Of a stretch of DNA of 64,000 bases, positions 44,084 through 52,609 are shown piece after piece; positions within the stretch are counted from its first letter, which is position 1, and each line of letters opens with the position of its first letter. The notes under the pieces were generated by a model. It had not been told where the DNA came from and searched no databases. It was given only the letters and a program-made list of their open reading frames with translations. The stretch comes from Salsuginibacillus halophilus (GTDB taxonomy: Bacteria; Bacillota; Bacilli; Bacillales; Marinococcaceae), in NCBI RefSeq assembly GCF_003014715.1, contig NZ_PYAV01000011.1, forward strand, positions 1-64,000. Direction: 5' to 3'. The position numbers and the translations under genes were made by a program.

Positions 44084-45001
44084 GTGCATGAGCTGACGTT
44101 AGGTAACAGTCATATCAAAACTGGGGCGATGGCCCTTGGCTGCATGCGCATGGCGGACCTTACTGCCGGTGACGCCGCTCAAGTGATTGAAACGGCGGCA
44201 GAAGTAGGGATGAATTTGTTTGACCATGCTGATATTTACGCAAAAGGTGAGGCTGAAACGAGATTCGCCGAGGCATTTACAAAAACGAGCCTCAACCGCG
44301 ACGACGTTTTGCTGCAGTCCAAATGCGGCATTCAAAAAGGATGGTATGATTTCTCCAAAGCACATATCATTCAGTCGGTTGAAGACAGCTTGAAGCGGCT
44401 TGGCACGGATTATTTGGATACGTTTTTACTGCACCGGCCGGATGCGTTAATGGAGCCGGAGGAAGTGGCAGCGGCTTTTGATGAGTTAGAAGCTGCCGGT
44501 AAAGTCCGCTTCTTTGGGGTAAGTAACCATAACCCGCACCAAATCGCGCTGCTTAAGCAGGCGGTCACTCAGCCGCTTCTGGTAAATCAGCTGCAGTTCA
44601 GCCTCGTACATACGCCGCTCATTGATGCCGGGCTTAACGTGAATATGCGCAATGATGCAGCGGTTGTGCGCGAAAACGGGATTCTTGAATACTGCCGGCT
44701 GAATAACATGACCATTCAAGCGTGGTCTCCGTTTCAACACGGCATGATCGAAGGCGTGTTTATCGGTCATCCGGATTTTCCAAACGTAAATCACGTACTT
44801 GAAGTGATGGCAGCTGAAAAACATACGAATGTGTCAGCGCTTGCTGCGGCTTGGATTCTCCGGCATCCGGCAAAGATGCAGCCAATTATCGGTTCGATGA
44901 ATCCAAGCCGGATTCAAGAAATAGCTGAAGCTGTAGACGTTACGCTCAGCCGTGAAGAATGGTACGAGCTGTACCGTGCTGCTGGTAATGATCTGCCGTA
45001 A
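44084..45001 (+). CDS. Aldo/keto reductase (YdhF type)
   Basis: A 305-aa NADPH-dependent oxidoreductase with a (beta/alpha)8 barrel. The catalytic set is visible: Asp and Tyr in NLFDHADIYAKGEAE, Lys in LLQSKCGIQ and His in FLLHRPDAL. The cofactor-binding end IIGSMNPSRIQEIAEA is intact. GTG 44084 follows AAGGAGG. Substrate unknown. Confidence 0.92.
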   Translation: MHELTLGNSHIKTGAMALGCMRMADLTAGDAAQVIETAAEVGMNLFDHADIYAKGEAETRFAEAFTKTSLNRDDVLLQSKCGIQKGWYDFSKAHIIQSVEDSLKRLGTDYLDTFLLHRPDALMEPEEVAAAFDELEAAGKVRFFGVSNHNPHQIALLKQAVTQPLLVNQLQFSLVHTPLIDAGLNVNMRNDAAVVRENGILEYCRLNNMTIQAWSPFQHGMIEGVFIGHPDFPNVNHVLEVMAAEKHTNVSALAAAWILRHPAKMQPIIGSMNPSRIQEIAEAVDVTLSREEWYELYRAAGNDLP

Positions 45002-45009
45002 TCACGATA

Positions 45010-45070
45010 AAGACGCAAGGAAGCCCCTCAATTGATTGACCGGGAAGAATTGCGTCGGTTTTTCGCCTTT
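45010..45070 (+). terminator. Terminator after the aldo/keto reductase
   Basis: AGACGCAA pairs with TTGCGTCG (outer stem), with a partly paired CCCC/GGG interior, followed by GTTTTTCGCCTTTTT. Confidence 0.7.
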
Positions 45071-45134
45071 TTGATTAGTTTGTTATTCAATTATCTAATT
45101 TTTGTGTTACACTTAATTCAAAGAGGTGATTGAT

Positions 45135-45533
45135 ATGACGACAGATTATACTCATAAAAAAGGAATCGTTTATAAACATCAATTCCATGTTATCTTTTGC
45201 CCTAAGTATCGAAGGAAAGTGCTTGTTGATGATGTGGCGAATGATTTAACTGAGATATTTTATCAAATTGCAGAGGAAAAAGAGATAACGATAAAGTCTT
45301 TAGAAATCATGCCCGACCATGTACATATGTTTATTGAGTTTGACCCTAGACGAATGTTGCACAAAGTCATAAAAGACTTCAAAGGTATTAGCAGTCGGAT
45401 TTTAAGAGAGAAACACCCGCAATTAAAAAGCCGATTACCTAATCTATGGACTAGGAGTTATTTTAGTTGTACTGTTGGACACATTTCTGAGGAAACCGTT
45501 AGAGAGTACATTAAGAATCAAAAAAACGTGTAG
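45135..45533 (+). CDS. tnpA: IS200-type Y1 transposase TnpA
   Basis: A 132-aa HUH single-strand transposase. The His-hydrophobe-His motif is in MPDHVHMFIEFD (about residue 60) and the catalytic Tyr in VREYIKNQKNV near the C-terminus. FCPKYRRKVL and LWTRSYFSCTVG are typical of the family. The length is complete, so the element may still be active. ATG 45135 follows AAGAGGTG. Confidence 0.95.
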   Translation: MTTDYTHKKGIVYKHQFHVIFCPKYRRKVLVDDVANDLTEIFYQIAEEKEITIKSLEIMPDHVHMFIEFDPRRMLHKVIKDFKGISSRILREKHPQLKSRLPNLWTRSYFSCTVGHISEETVREYIKNQKNV

Positions 45534-45551
45534 ACAAGGGGGGGAGTCCCA

Positions 45552-47000
45552 TTGGCTAAACAATCCTATATTTTAACCCTCCCCCTTTCAACAGAGAAGT
45601 GGCAAGAAGATGTGATATTCAAGCGTTTAGAGATCGCAAGACACATTTACAATGCCTGCTTAGGTGAGTTGTTGAAGCGACACAAACGTTTGAAGCAGGA
45701 TAAAATGTATCGGTATTGGGTTCAACAACCGAAATCCAAAGAACGAAATCAAGTCCTTCGAGAGTTGAATAAGGAGTACGGATTGAATGAGTATGCCATT
45801 CATACTTATGTGAAGCCAATGCAGCAGCATTTTAAGAAGAATATAGATAGTAACACATCGCAAAAAATAGCGACACGTAGTTGGTTGACGTTTGAGAAAT
45901 ACGCCTATGGCACAGCAAATCAAGTCGTATTTAAACGTCGTGGTGAACTTTCTTCCGTCGAAGGAAAAACAAATACATCAGGGATTCGTTTTCAAGACAA
46001 CATCGTAAAATGGAATGGTTTGAAGATTTCTGTACAAACCAAAGATCGTGATGAGTACGCCCATGTAGCACTTTTAGATCGGGTAAAATACTGTCGCATA
46101 CTACGAAAAATGATTCGTGGAAAAGAACGTTATTTTGTTCAGTTAGTTTTAGAAGGTGTTCCCCCTAAAAAGACAGATCGAGAAACAGGAGAAGTGAAAC
46201 AACCGCGTGGTATTGGAAAGGTCGGTATTGATATTGGCACACAGACGATTGCGGTTGTCAGCACAACGGAAGTAAAACTGTTGGAACTTGCCCCTGCTGT
46301 CAACACGATGGAGCGCGAGAAACGAATCCTGCAAAGGAAACTAGACCGCCAACGCAGGGCGAATAACCCGCACAAGTACAATGAGGACGGTACGATTAAG
46401 CGAACAAAAGATCAATGGCATTTCAGTAAAAACTATGTGAAAACGAAAGTTCAGTTGGCTGAAATCAACCGAAAAATCGCTGACATGCGAAATCAAGAGC
46501 ACAGCAACATGGTGAATTGGATTCTGTCGCTCGGCGACGACATTAAAGTGGAAGCGATGAACTATAAAGGGCTTCAAAGGCGGGCGAAGGAAACAACAGT
46601 CAACGAGAAAACGGGTAAAATCAATCGTAAAAAGCGGTTTGGAAAGTCATTGTTGAACAAAGCCCCGTCTATGCTGTTGACCATTTTGGATAACAAGTTA
46701 AAGTACGATGATAATGAATTGAAGAAAATTGATACGTTCAAAGTGAAGGCGAGTCAATTCAACCATTTCAACGGAGGCTATGTGAAGAAAACCGTTAGCG
46801 AACGGTGGAACGACTTTGAAGGCATGAAGATACAACGTGATCTTTATAGTGCGTTCCTTATTATGAATGTGAAAGAAAATCTGTGTGAAATTGACAGCGA
46901 AGCCTGCCATCAAAAGTGGGAAGCCTTTAAGACTTCCCATGATCGAGAGGTTAACAGACTGAGAAATAATGAACGCACGATACTCAGTATGGGGGTGTAA
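45552..47000 (+). CDS. tnpB: TnpB RNA-guided nuclease without zinc ribbon
   Basis: The 482-aa IS605 OrfB/TnpB is larger than the usual ~400 aa. RuvC-like catalytic residues can be placed: Asp in VGIDIGTQTIAVVS (about residue 227), Glu in IKVEAMNYKGLQ (about 335) and Asp in QRDLYSAFLIMN (about 438). The C4 zinc ribbon normally inserted between the last two is absent: no CxxC pair is present, and the place reads SQFNHFNGGYVKKTVSERW. TTG 45552 after GGGGGGGAG. TnpBs cut DNA guided by an RNA from the element's right end. Confidence 0.9.
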   Translation: MAKQSYILTLPLSTEKWQEDVIFKRLEIARHIYNACLGELLKRHKRLKQDKMYRYWVQQPKSKERNQVLRELNKEYGLNEYAIHTYVKPMQQHFKKNIDSNTSQKIATRSWLTFEKYAYGTANQVVFKRRGELSSVEGKTNTSGIRFQDNIVKWNGLKISVQTKDRDEYAHVALLDRVKYCRILRKMIRGKERYFVQLVLEGVPPKKTDRETGEVKQPRGIGKVGIDIGTQTIAVVSTTEVKLLELAPAVNTMEREKRILQRKLDRQRRANNPHKYNEDGTIKRTKDQWHFSKNYVKTKVQLAEINRKIADMRNQEHSNMVNWILSLGDDIKVEAMNYKGLQRRAKETTVNEKTGKINRKKRFGKSLLNKAPSMLLTILDNKLKYDDNELKKIDTFKVKASQFNHFNGGYVKKTVSERWNDFEGMKIQRDLYSAFLIMNVKENLCEIDSEACHQKWEAFKTSHDREVNRLRNNERTILSMGV

Positions 47001-47004
47001 ATAT

Positions 47005-47247
47005 ATGGAGGAATTAAACAAAGAAAAAATAAAAATTATTGCTGAAAACTTCGCTAAAAGTTATATGAAAGGTACTGATGATTGGGAACAGATACTTGAT
47101 TATGAGGGAGAGATACCTAAAATAATTAGGGAAGTTGTGAATGTGTTGGATTATTCCTTTTGGTTTGAAGTTAGCGACAAGAAAGGTTTATATAAAGACA
47201 TCATGAGTGACATCAATGAATTAAAACAAAGAGAAGGACAATCTTAA
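47005..47247 (+). CDS. Small ORF inside the IS605 element
   Basis: An 80-aa acidic, helical protein (EELNKEKIKIIAENFAKSY at the start, DYEGEIPKIIREVVNVLDY in the middle). It starts 4 nt after the tnpB stop behind GGGGGTG, so it is co-translated with tnpB. It has no recognisable domain. It lies between tnpB and the structured right end, where TnpB elements usually have only the guide RNA. It may be a passenger or an accessory or regulatory factor. Confidence 0.65.
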   Translation: MEELNKEKIKIIAENFAKSYMKGTDDWEQILDYEGEIPKIIREVVNVLDYSFWFEVSDKKGLYKDIMSDINELKQREGQS

Positions 47248-47249
47248 AT

Positions 47250-47421
47250 CCTCCTTTGGTTTTGAACCGAGCCGACACAACCGTAACGTAAGCCATTGGG
47301 CTATGCGTGGTTGATGAAAGTCTAAGGGAATAGCATTAGTCCTGCAAGCAGACATAACAGCTTGCAGGGAAGTGCTTTGAAGTACCTTAGAACCCACCGA
47401 ATTTATTCGTGTGGAGGTTCA
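47250..47421 (+). ncRNA. Putative omega/guide RNA (reRNA) at the IS605 right end
   Basis: A ~170-nt non-coding stretch with several stems (for example GCAAGCAGACATAACAGCTTGC and the final CCAC-CGAA/TTCG-GTGG hairpin, then AGGTTCA) runs to the element's right end. In TnpB systems the scaffold RNA spans this end and the guide is taken from flanking DNA, here beginning GTTAACTTTTTACTG at 47422. The 5' limit is unknown and may reach back into the 80-aa ORF. Confidence 0.6.
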
Positions 47422-47876
47422 GTTAACTTTTTACTGAAAAAAATGCTTTCACGTTCGTAGCCCATTTTTGTATAAAACTGTTGGGGTGTGCGATGTTCAA
47501 CGTGCTTATCAATATTTAACGTTGTAACAGCTGCCCCTTTTTTGTCGGCCCATTGTTCTGCCTCTTCCAACAGCTTTTTGCCGATCCCTTGTCCCCGGTG
47601 GTTTTGATCAACAACCAGGGCGGAAATTTGAACATAAGAACCGTCTTGTACGTAAAACAGACCAGTATTTAAGCCAATCATTCCTACAATCCCTTCTTGG
47701 GTTTCACATACAAATATGTCGTGATTCGGGTGGGCTTCGATTACTTTAATTCTTTGATGAAGCCTTTCAATTGTTGTCGGATAACCAAGTTGTTCTAATA
47801 ATTGAGCGATTTGCTTAACATCACGGGTAGCAGCTTGTCTAATTTCCATCAAACCACTCCTTGTTTGTACATTCAT
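47403..47876 (-). CDS. GNAT acetyltransferase with IS-derived C-terminus
   Basis: A 157-aa GNAT protein with the acetyl-CoA motif VDQNHRGQGIGKKLLEEAEQW (about residues 90-110) and the end FYTKMGYERESIFFSKKL. The final residues TEPPHE and the stop codon lie within the right end of the IS605 element, which therefore supplied a new C-terminus. The GNAT core appears intact. It is the downstream neighbour of the fapA-like gene (33-bp gap) and may share its riboswitch-controlled transcript. Confidence 0.85.
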   Translation of the reverse strand: MNVQTRSGLMEIRQAATRDVKQIAQLLEQLGYPTTIERLHQRIKVIEAHPNHDIFVCETQEGIVGMIGLNTGLFYVQDGSYVQISALVVDQNHRGQGIGKKLLEEAEQWADKKGAAVTTLNIDKHVEHRTPQQFYTKMGYERESIFFSKKLTEPPHE

Positions 47877-47909
47877 TATTGCATGAAGCTAAGCTGGTAT
47901 ATGAGAATT

Positions 47910-49973
47910 TCATAAACCTTGCAAATTCTTTGTTGTACTTTGAAGGTTCAGTGTGCCGTCTTTGTTTAACGAAGCTTGAACATGTTCAGCATCATCGTAA
48001 AAATGATGTTTGATATGACCGATATAAATAATCGTGTCGGTATACGCGTAACTGATGTTAATCTCACCATCTTCTGGTACTTGGATGACAGTCTTGGCGC
48101 CGCCCATTGACCCTGAGGTTTTGATAGACACACTGCTTCCTGATCGGACCTCGCCGCCGGCCACCGTTTTAGCAATATTGATCTCCCCGGCGCCGTGTAA
48201 GATGCTGTTAATACAACCGCGGCCGGTGACATGAATATGACCGCTGCTGTACAAGTGACTGTTTGTCGCATAGCCGACGGTTAGATTAGTATCCGGATCT
48301 TCTTCAGCAAGGGTACTTTCATACAGGTGCTGCATAAACTGGTGCCACTTAACGAGATCATCTAAAGATGCAGAAACCCGTGGGAGGAACAATATAAACT
48401 GGCGGTGCAAGTAGTCCCGAAGCTTTAACCATTCTTGATCAATCAACATTTCGTGCTCATCAATCAAATCGACAAGCAGCTTTGCGTGATCAGGCAGAGC
48501 TTTCATTTTCTGCTCGGTTAACAGCTGTATTAATGAGCTTAACCCAACACTGTCATAATCTGTTTGTTTAAAGCCTTTCGCTTGTTGAATCTGACGGATC
48601 GCATGAATAAGTTCTTTCATATGCCTTAAAAAGGTTTCCAAGGGAGCGCCAATTTTCGACAATGCCAGCTGATGATTGCCGGCAACTACTGTCGAGTTAA
48701 TCACGTTTCGTTGAATTGTGGCTGAATAGCCTGCACGAATCTTGCTATGGTCAACATAACCTTTCACCCAAATTGAACCATCTGCTTCTATACGCATCCC
48801 TTCTTCAACGGAACCTTGAACATCAATGTCTCCCACAAAATCAAGGTTGCCAGTTTCAATATTGACATCACCAGAATGAACGAGGCAGGGGAGAACGGAG
48901 ACGCGGAGAATACGTCCACGACTGTCTACATGAGGCCGCCCATTATCTGTCGCGACTACGCGCTGTTCCCCTTCTAAATAAGAAACCCCTTTGCCAGGCT
49001 TCACAATAAGTTCCTTACCATCTTTTGCGGTTAATATACGCCCGTAAATATCGATCCCATCTTTGCCGGGTTCAGGGTCTTGGATCGCAGCGATCACTTC
49101 ACCTTCTTCGACACTCGGAATATCATAAGTTTCCCGGTGGTCAACCGACCCATCAAGATGTTCCTGTGGAAGTGTGCGTTCTGATTCGAGCTCTGTTTTA
49201 AATGTAGCTTCTCCGTCTTTGCCGTTTACCGGCGGTCGAGCTAAAGCAATAACAAATTCAGAGGCTGTTTCAGTCGCACAAGCCCGCTGAATCGCATCAT
49301 AATCAATGCCATAGGTAACTTTATATTTTTCAAGCTCGGATAAAATATCGCTCATAAGCAGCTGGTTGTGCATTTGTTTCTTCTCGGTTGCGACAAGCTT
49401 TATTTTTTCTGCAGGTGAGTGATCTTTTAATGTGCGCACAAGAAAATATCCTGGATCAACGGATAACACAACCGATTCGCCCTTATTGTCCACTGCCATT
49501 TTCCATTTCGTTTCTATACGTTCATTTTCAACATCAATCACAATATCATCAGACTCTTTCACCGGTTGTTTTTTCTGGAATTCTTGTCCATTAATACTGA
49601 TTTTCACACCGGTGGCAGGTTCGATGACAGGGAAGTTATCTTCTCCATCTTTCACATGAAGCTTGCCGTTTTGGACCCAGACTTTCCCTTTTTGGCATAA
49701 TTCATTGAGGTCATCATCCGTTTCTGTATCAAAATTCATGTCGTCGATAAGCTCGTGAAATGACTGCTCGGTTTTGTCTGCTGCTTCATCAATCTTAACG
49801 CCAGATAAACGAACTTCAACGATGGCTCGTTCTTTCAAGTAGCCGAAAAAATTGCGCTTTTCCTTTTGAATAACGCTCACTTCAAGGGTGTCAGAGGTCT
49901 TGCCAAAATGCTGTTCAGCGTTATGGACAGCACTTTCAACGGTGCTTGCAAAAAATCTTGTCGGTCTGCTCAT
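47910..49973 (-). CDS. fapA: FapA/DUF342 polymer-like protein with N-terminal Jag-N domain
   Basis: A 687-aa soluble protein. The N-terminal Jag-N-like domain (about residues 1-52, ending KEKRNFFGYLKERAIVEV) precedes the large DUF342/FapA region (about 170-560), with DGEATFKTE, AIQDPEPGKDGIDIYGRIL and the beta-helix repeats GDVNIETGNLDFVGDIDVQGSVEEGM. A helical C-terminal part follows, then a second beta-rich stretch. FapA is linked to flagellar assembly in other bacteria. I chose ATG 49973 (after GGGAGG) over the longer 749-aa frame, because that runs through the riboswitch. Confidence 0.85.
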   Translation of the reverse strand: MSRPTRFFASTVESAVHNAEQHFGKTSDTLEVSVIQKEKRNFFGYLKERAIVEVRLSGVKIDEAADKTEQSFHELIDDMNFDTETDDDLNELCQKGKVWVQNGKLHVKDGEDNFPVIEPATGVKISINGQEFQKKQPVKESDDIVIDVENERIETKWKMAVDNKGESVVLSVDPGYFLVRTLKDHSPAEKIKLVATEKKQMHNQLLMSDILSELEKYKVTYGIDYDAIQRACATETASEFVIALARPPVNGKDGEATFKTELESERTLPQEHLDGSVDHRETYDIPSVEEGEVIAAIQDPEPGKDGIDIYGRILTAKDGKELIVKPGKGVSYLEGEQRVVATDNGRPHVDSRGRILRVSVLPCLVHSGDVNIETGNLDFVGDIDVQGSVEEGMRIEADGSIWVKGYVDHSKIRAGYSATIQRNVINSTVVAGNHQLALSKIGAPLETFLRHMKELIHAIRQIQQAKGFKQTDYDSVGLSSLIQLLTEQKMKALPDHAKLLVDLIDEHEMLIDQEWLKLRDYLHRQFILFLPRVSASLDDLVKWHQFMQHLYESTLAEEDPDTNLTVGYATNSHLYSSGHIHVTGRGCINSILHGAGEINIAKTVAGGEVRSGSSVSIKTSGSMGGAKTVIQVPEDGEINISYAYTDTIIYIGHIKHHFYDDAEHVQASLNKDGTLNLQSTTKNLQGL

Positions 49974-50034
49974 AAAAAAACCTCCCTTAAGTTTCTTGGC
50001 GGTGAAAAAGCGAAGCCGAAATCTTTGGGAGGAG

Positions 50035-50092
50035 GAAGGTCTATTTAACATCATGTCGACCTTATATTCAAATTGATAGAATAGAACCTTCT
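50035..50092 (-). promoter_or_regulatory. Possible expression-platform stem downstream of the riboswitch
   Basis: On the transcribed strand GAAGGTTCTATT (50092-50081) can pair with AATAGACCTTC (50046-50036). This stem lies between the aptamer and the fapA ribosome site and may be the switch structure. No clear T-run terminator was seen. Confidence 0.35.
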
Positions 50093-50094
50093 TC

Positions 50095-50195
50095 CCCGGC
50101 GGCCAGGCGACCATAAGGATAGCGCTGCTTTTCCCATTAGGCCCTAAGCTTTGCGTCACAGCCTTTCAGCTGTTTTGCCCATCTTTGCGGTGAAG
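50095..50195 (-). promoter_or_regulatory. Cyclic di-GMP-I (GEMM) riboswitch
   Basis: The minus-strand sequence shows the GEMM-I core in order: GCAAAGATGGGCAAA, a stem ACAGC-TGAAAG-GCTGT with a GAAA tetraloop, GACGCAAAGC, GGCCTAATGG (tetraloop receptor), and a closing part ending TATGGTCGCCTGGCCGCC. These are the signature segments of c-di-GMP-I aptamers. It lies about 120 nt upstream of the fapA-like start, linking that gene to the motile/sessile second messenger. Confidence 0.88.
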
Positions 50196-50463
50196 CTTCA
50201 TATTGACAGTTGTTAACTGTTACATATATCCTAATTAACTTTGTACATAAAAGTCAATATATTGTCGAAAAGTATTTTTTTTGAGAGATTTGTATAACAT
50301 TTTTACAATTGAATTTTCGTTTATCCAGTAAAAACCGACAAAGTTAGACAAACTGTTGATGAAGAAAAATGTCGGCACTGTTTAAGGGGGAATTTAACTT
50401 ACAATTGAACGAAACAAAATAGAACGCTTATAAATGATGAAAGTGGGGGGGAGGAGATACGTA

Positions 50464-50502
50464 TAAAAGCAGCCAAACTTGTGTGCCGGCTGCTTTTATA
50501 AA
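50464..50502. terminator. Terminator of the MFS gene (bidirectional)
   Basis: ATAAAAGCAGCC pairs with GGCTGCTTTTAT around AAACTTGTGTGCC, with T-runs on both strands. It serves the minus-strand MFS gene. The remaining stretch 50200-50463 is AT-rich and holds the riboswitch promoter but no gene that I can support. Confidence 0.85.
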
Positions 50503-50585
50503 TGAGGATTACGTTGCGGTAAACACCAGCTGAAGCTAGGGTCATCCAAAGATAAAGTAATCTGCTTTTCTTACGCCCAACGCCT

Positions 50586-51830
50586 TCAAGCTTCAGCTTC
50601 TTTTTCAACAACTTGTTCCTCCGTTTGAATCTCATAGTTCCTTAGCGCCTTGCTTTGAAAAGCGATGCAGGCAGATAAAAGGTACAAGAGACCAGCTGCA
50701 ATGTAGATCGTCTGTACGCCGGCAATGTCAGCCAGCCCGCCGACAGCCATAACCATGAGTCCGTTCCACGGTTTTAAAAATGCAGATCGAGCGGCCATCA
50801 CATTCGGTCGCTCGTCGGCCGGGATCGCATCTTGCAGAATCGACGTTTGGCAAATGTCTCTTGCTTGATACATCGGACCCATAAGCACACATAAAAGCAA
50901 GGCGAGAAGCACGATGTCATTCATTGAAAATAGCAATGTTAATAACCCCATCGACACCCCGCTTAAGCCGATCATGATACCAATGCGAAATTCAAGGAGT
51001 TTTGCCTGCCACGTGACAAGCACGCTGCCAAGGATAGCGCCAGTAAAGTAGGCAGCATTAATAAATCCCCATACATCAGCCCCTTGATTGAGGATCACAT
51101 GCGTGAACGATAACAACAGTGCCGACGTCCAGATCGCATTGGCCATCCCTTCAAACGTTTCCATAAGTGTGATGTTTCGCACAACCGGGATCTGCCATAC
51201 CTTTTTCCAAGCATGTTTTTTAACAGATTTCTTCTCCAATCGTTCATTCGTGCGAATGGCAGTTGCAAGTACGCCTGACGTGATAAATGCGAGTGCAGTA
51301 AAAATGATTAAATAAGGAAAAGACACGAGAACGTTTAATACACCGCCGATGGCCCACCCGGCTGTCATGAGCGTTTGCTGGATCATCACTAACAGACCGT
51401 TTCCTTTAACATAGTCTTCTTTTGAAACAATTAACGGCAGTAAAGCAAACCTTGCCGGCTGATACCATGCTGTCACGAAGGCATACATCATCAACGTGAT
51501 ATAAAGAAACAGAAGTGTCACCGGTGTGATGTGTAAAAGCAGCCCGCCAATGATGAGCACAAACACGGCGCGGAACCAGCCAGCCACGTGGATCACCTGG
51601 GTCAGTTTGTAATTGTTGATGATCAATGAAGCAACCATCCCACTTACAAATGTTGATAAAGACATCACCCCGATCACAGTAGCAGCCCCAAATACAGAAC
51701 TTGTGGCGTTATAGACTTCCACCATGACGGTGACCTGCAACAAGATCGCAGCAAGCGAGTTAAACGTCTGTGAAAACAGCAGCTGCCGGAAAGCAGGCCG
51801 TTTGAAAAGATTTTTTGTGGTGTTTTTCAT
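50586..51830 (-). CDS. MFS transporter
   Basis: A 414-aa major facilitator with about eleven or twelve helices. Pattern features are the N-terminal FRQLLFSQTFNSLAAILLQVTVMVEVY, a central charged loop (TNERLEKKSVKKHAWKKVWQIP) and AARSAFLKPWNGLMVMAVGGLADI. It belongs with the enterobactin-exporter/macrolide-efflux-like MFS group in Bacillus; the substrate is unknown. ATG 51830 has only a weak upstream GATGTG. A short acidic C-terminal tail (EEQVVEKEAEA) ends the protein. Confidence 0.88.
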   Translation of the reverse strand: MKNTTKNLFKRPAFRQLLFSQTFNSLAAILLQVTVMVEVYNATSSVFGAATVIGVMSLSTFVSGMVASLIINNYKLTQVIHVAGWFRAVFVLIIGGLLLHITPVTLLFLYITLMMYAFVTAWYQPARFALLPLIVSKEDYVKGNGLLVMIQQTLMTAGWAIGGVLNVLVSFPYLIIFTALAFITSGVLATAIRTNERLEKKSVKKHAWKKVWQIPVVRNITLMETFEGMANAIWTSALLLSFTHVILNQGADVWGFINAAYFTGAILGSVLVTWQAKLLEFRIGIMIGLSGVSMGLLTLLFSMNDIVLLALLLCVLMGPMYQARDICQTSILQDAIPADERPNVMAARSAFLKPWNGLMVMAVGGLADIAGVQTIYIAAGLLYLLSACIAFQSKALRNYEIQTEEQVVEKEAEA

Positions 51831-52183
51831 AAAAGATCACATCGCTTATGTAGGGGATACGCTCCACACAAAAATTGCAGGCGGTGCCCTCAAGTTAGGA
51901 AGCTTTTCGGCTCATATTCTTAGGCGATTTGGAAAATTTAAGAGCATTCTTTAAATATAGGATCGTATTTTGTTAAAATATGTTTATTATGGTAGAGATT
52001 AAATTTGGATTTGTCAAAGTATCACGAGTATTTATATAAAGACCAACCGAATGTATATCCGCTCAAAAACATATAAGGTGAAACGCTTCTATTTATAACA
52101 AACTAGGTTTGTGAGAAAATATTCATAATAAAGGTAAATTAGGGAAAAATTAGCTTTTTCAACTGATAAACATCAAGGGGGCG

Positions 52184-52384
52184 TTGGGGTTAAAAAATGG
52201 ATTAAAAAAGGCAGTAAACGATCGGTCAATCGCTGGTGTATGTGGAGGCGTCGCTCATTACTATGGGATATCTTCGTTTTACGTTCGAATTATTTTTTTA
52301 GTGTTATTGGTTGTAACGCCTCCGATAAGTTTACTTTTATACATGATCCTTGCGAACAAGTTAACTGAAAACGCCAGCGTTTAA
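52184..52384 (+). CDS. PspC-domain membrane protein
   Basis: A 66-aa protein that is almost entirely a PspC domain: SIAGVCGGVAHYYGISSFYVRIIFLVLLVV followed by one more hydrophobic segment. PspC proteins sense or counter envelope stress. TTG 52184 lies just behind AAGGGGG. The 350-bp gap upstream (51831-52183) holds only AT-rich promoter-like sequence. It begins a likely operon with the two following genes. Confidence 0.85.
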   Translation: MGLKNGLKKAVNDRSIAGVCGGVAHYYGISSFYVRIIFLVLLVVTPPISLLLYMILANKLTENASV

Positions 52385-52424
52385 TCCCACTTGTTTAAAA
52401 GTATGTTTAGAAGGGGGCATTTGA

Positions 52425-52604
52425 ATGGAAGTTATTCTTTCTACACTCATCTTATTTGCACTATTGTTAATCTCTTATAATTTGAACAAACTAAGAAAAG
52501 AGCTTAAATACAAGCATTCGGATCAATGTGAAAAAAGCTCCTTGGATGAAGAAACGAGAGAGCATATTCAACGTGAAATTAAAGCAGCATTAAATGAGAG
52601 GTGA
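52425..52604 (+). CDS. Short single-helix membrane protein (59 aa)
   Basis: ATG 52425 after AAGGGGGC opens a 59-aa frame: an N-terminal helix (VILSTLILFALLLISYNL) and a charged, probably coiled-coil cytoplasmic tail (KLRKELKYKHSDQCEKSSL). It ends 5 nt before the next gene's ATG and follows the PspC gene by 40 bp, so it is likely part of the same operon. No family recognised. Confidence 0.7.
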   Translation: MEVILSTLILFALLLISYNLNKLRKELKYKHSDQCEKSSLDEETREHIQREIKAALNER

Positions 52605-52609
52605 ACGAA

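Larger units (their letters stand above)
45076..47421 (+). mobile_element. IS200/IS605-family element with tnpA, tnpB, an extra ORF and a 3' RNA end
   Basis: The element carries, in order, a Y1 transposase, a TnpB, an 80-aa ORF and a ~170-bp structured right end. The right boundary is placed after CCCACCGAATTTATTCGTG-type hairpin and AGGTTCA (47388-47421), typical for this family. The left boundary is placed after TTGAT (45071-45075), a possible target pentamer, followed by a small palindrome ATTAG/CTAAT (45074-45099). Ends are approximate. Such elements transpose as single strands and make no target duplication. Confidence 0.8.

Noticed and set aside
49974-50159. 62 extra N-terminal residues of the FapA-like protein
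   Set aside because: The stretch covers the riboswitch leader; the strong ribosome site is at ATG 49973.
50399-50635. 78-aa minus-strand ORF after the MFS gene
   Set aside because: It overlaps the MFS 3' end and runs through its terminator hairpin.
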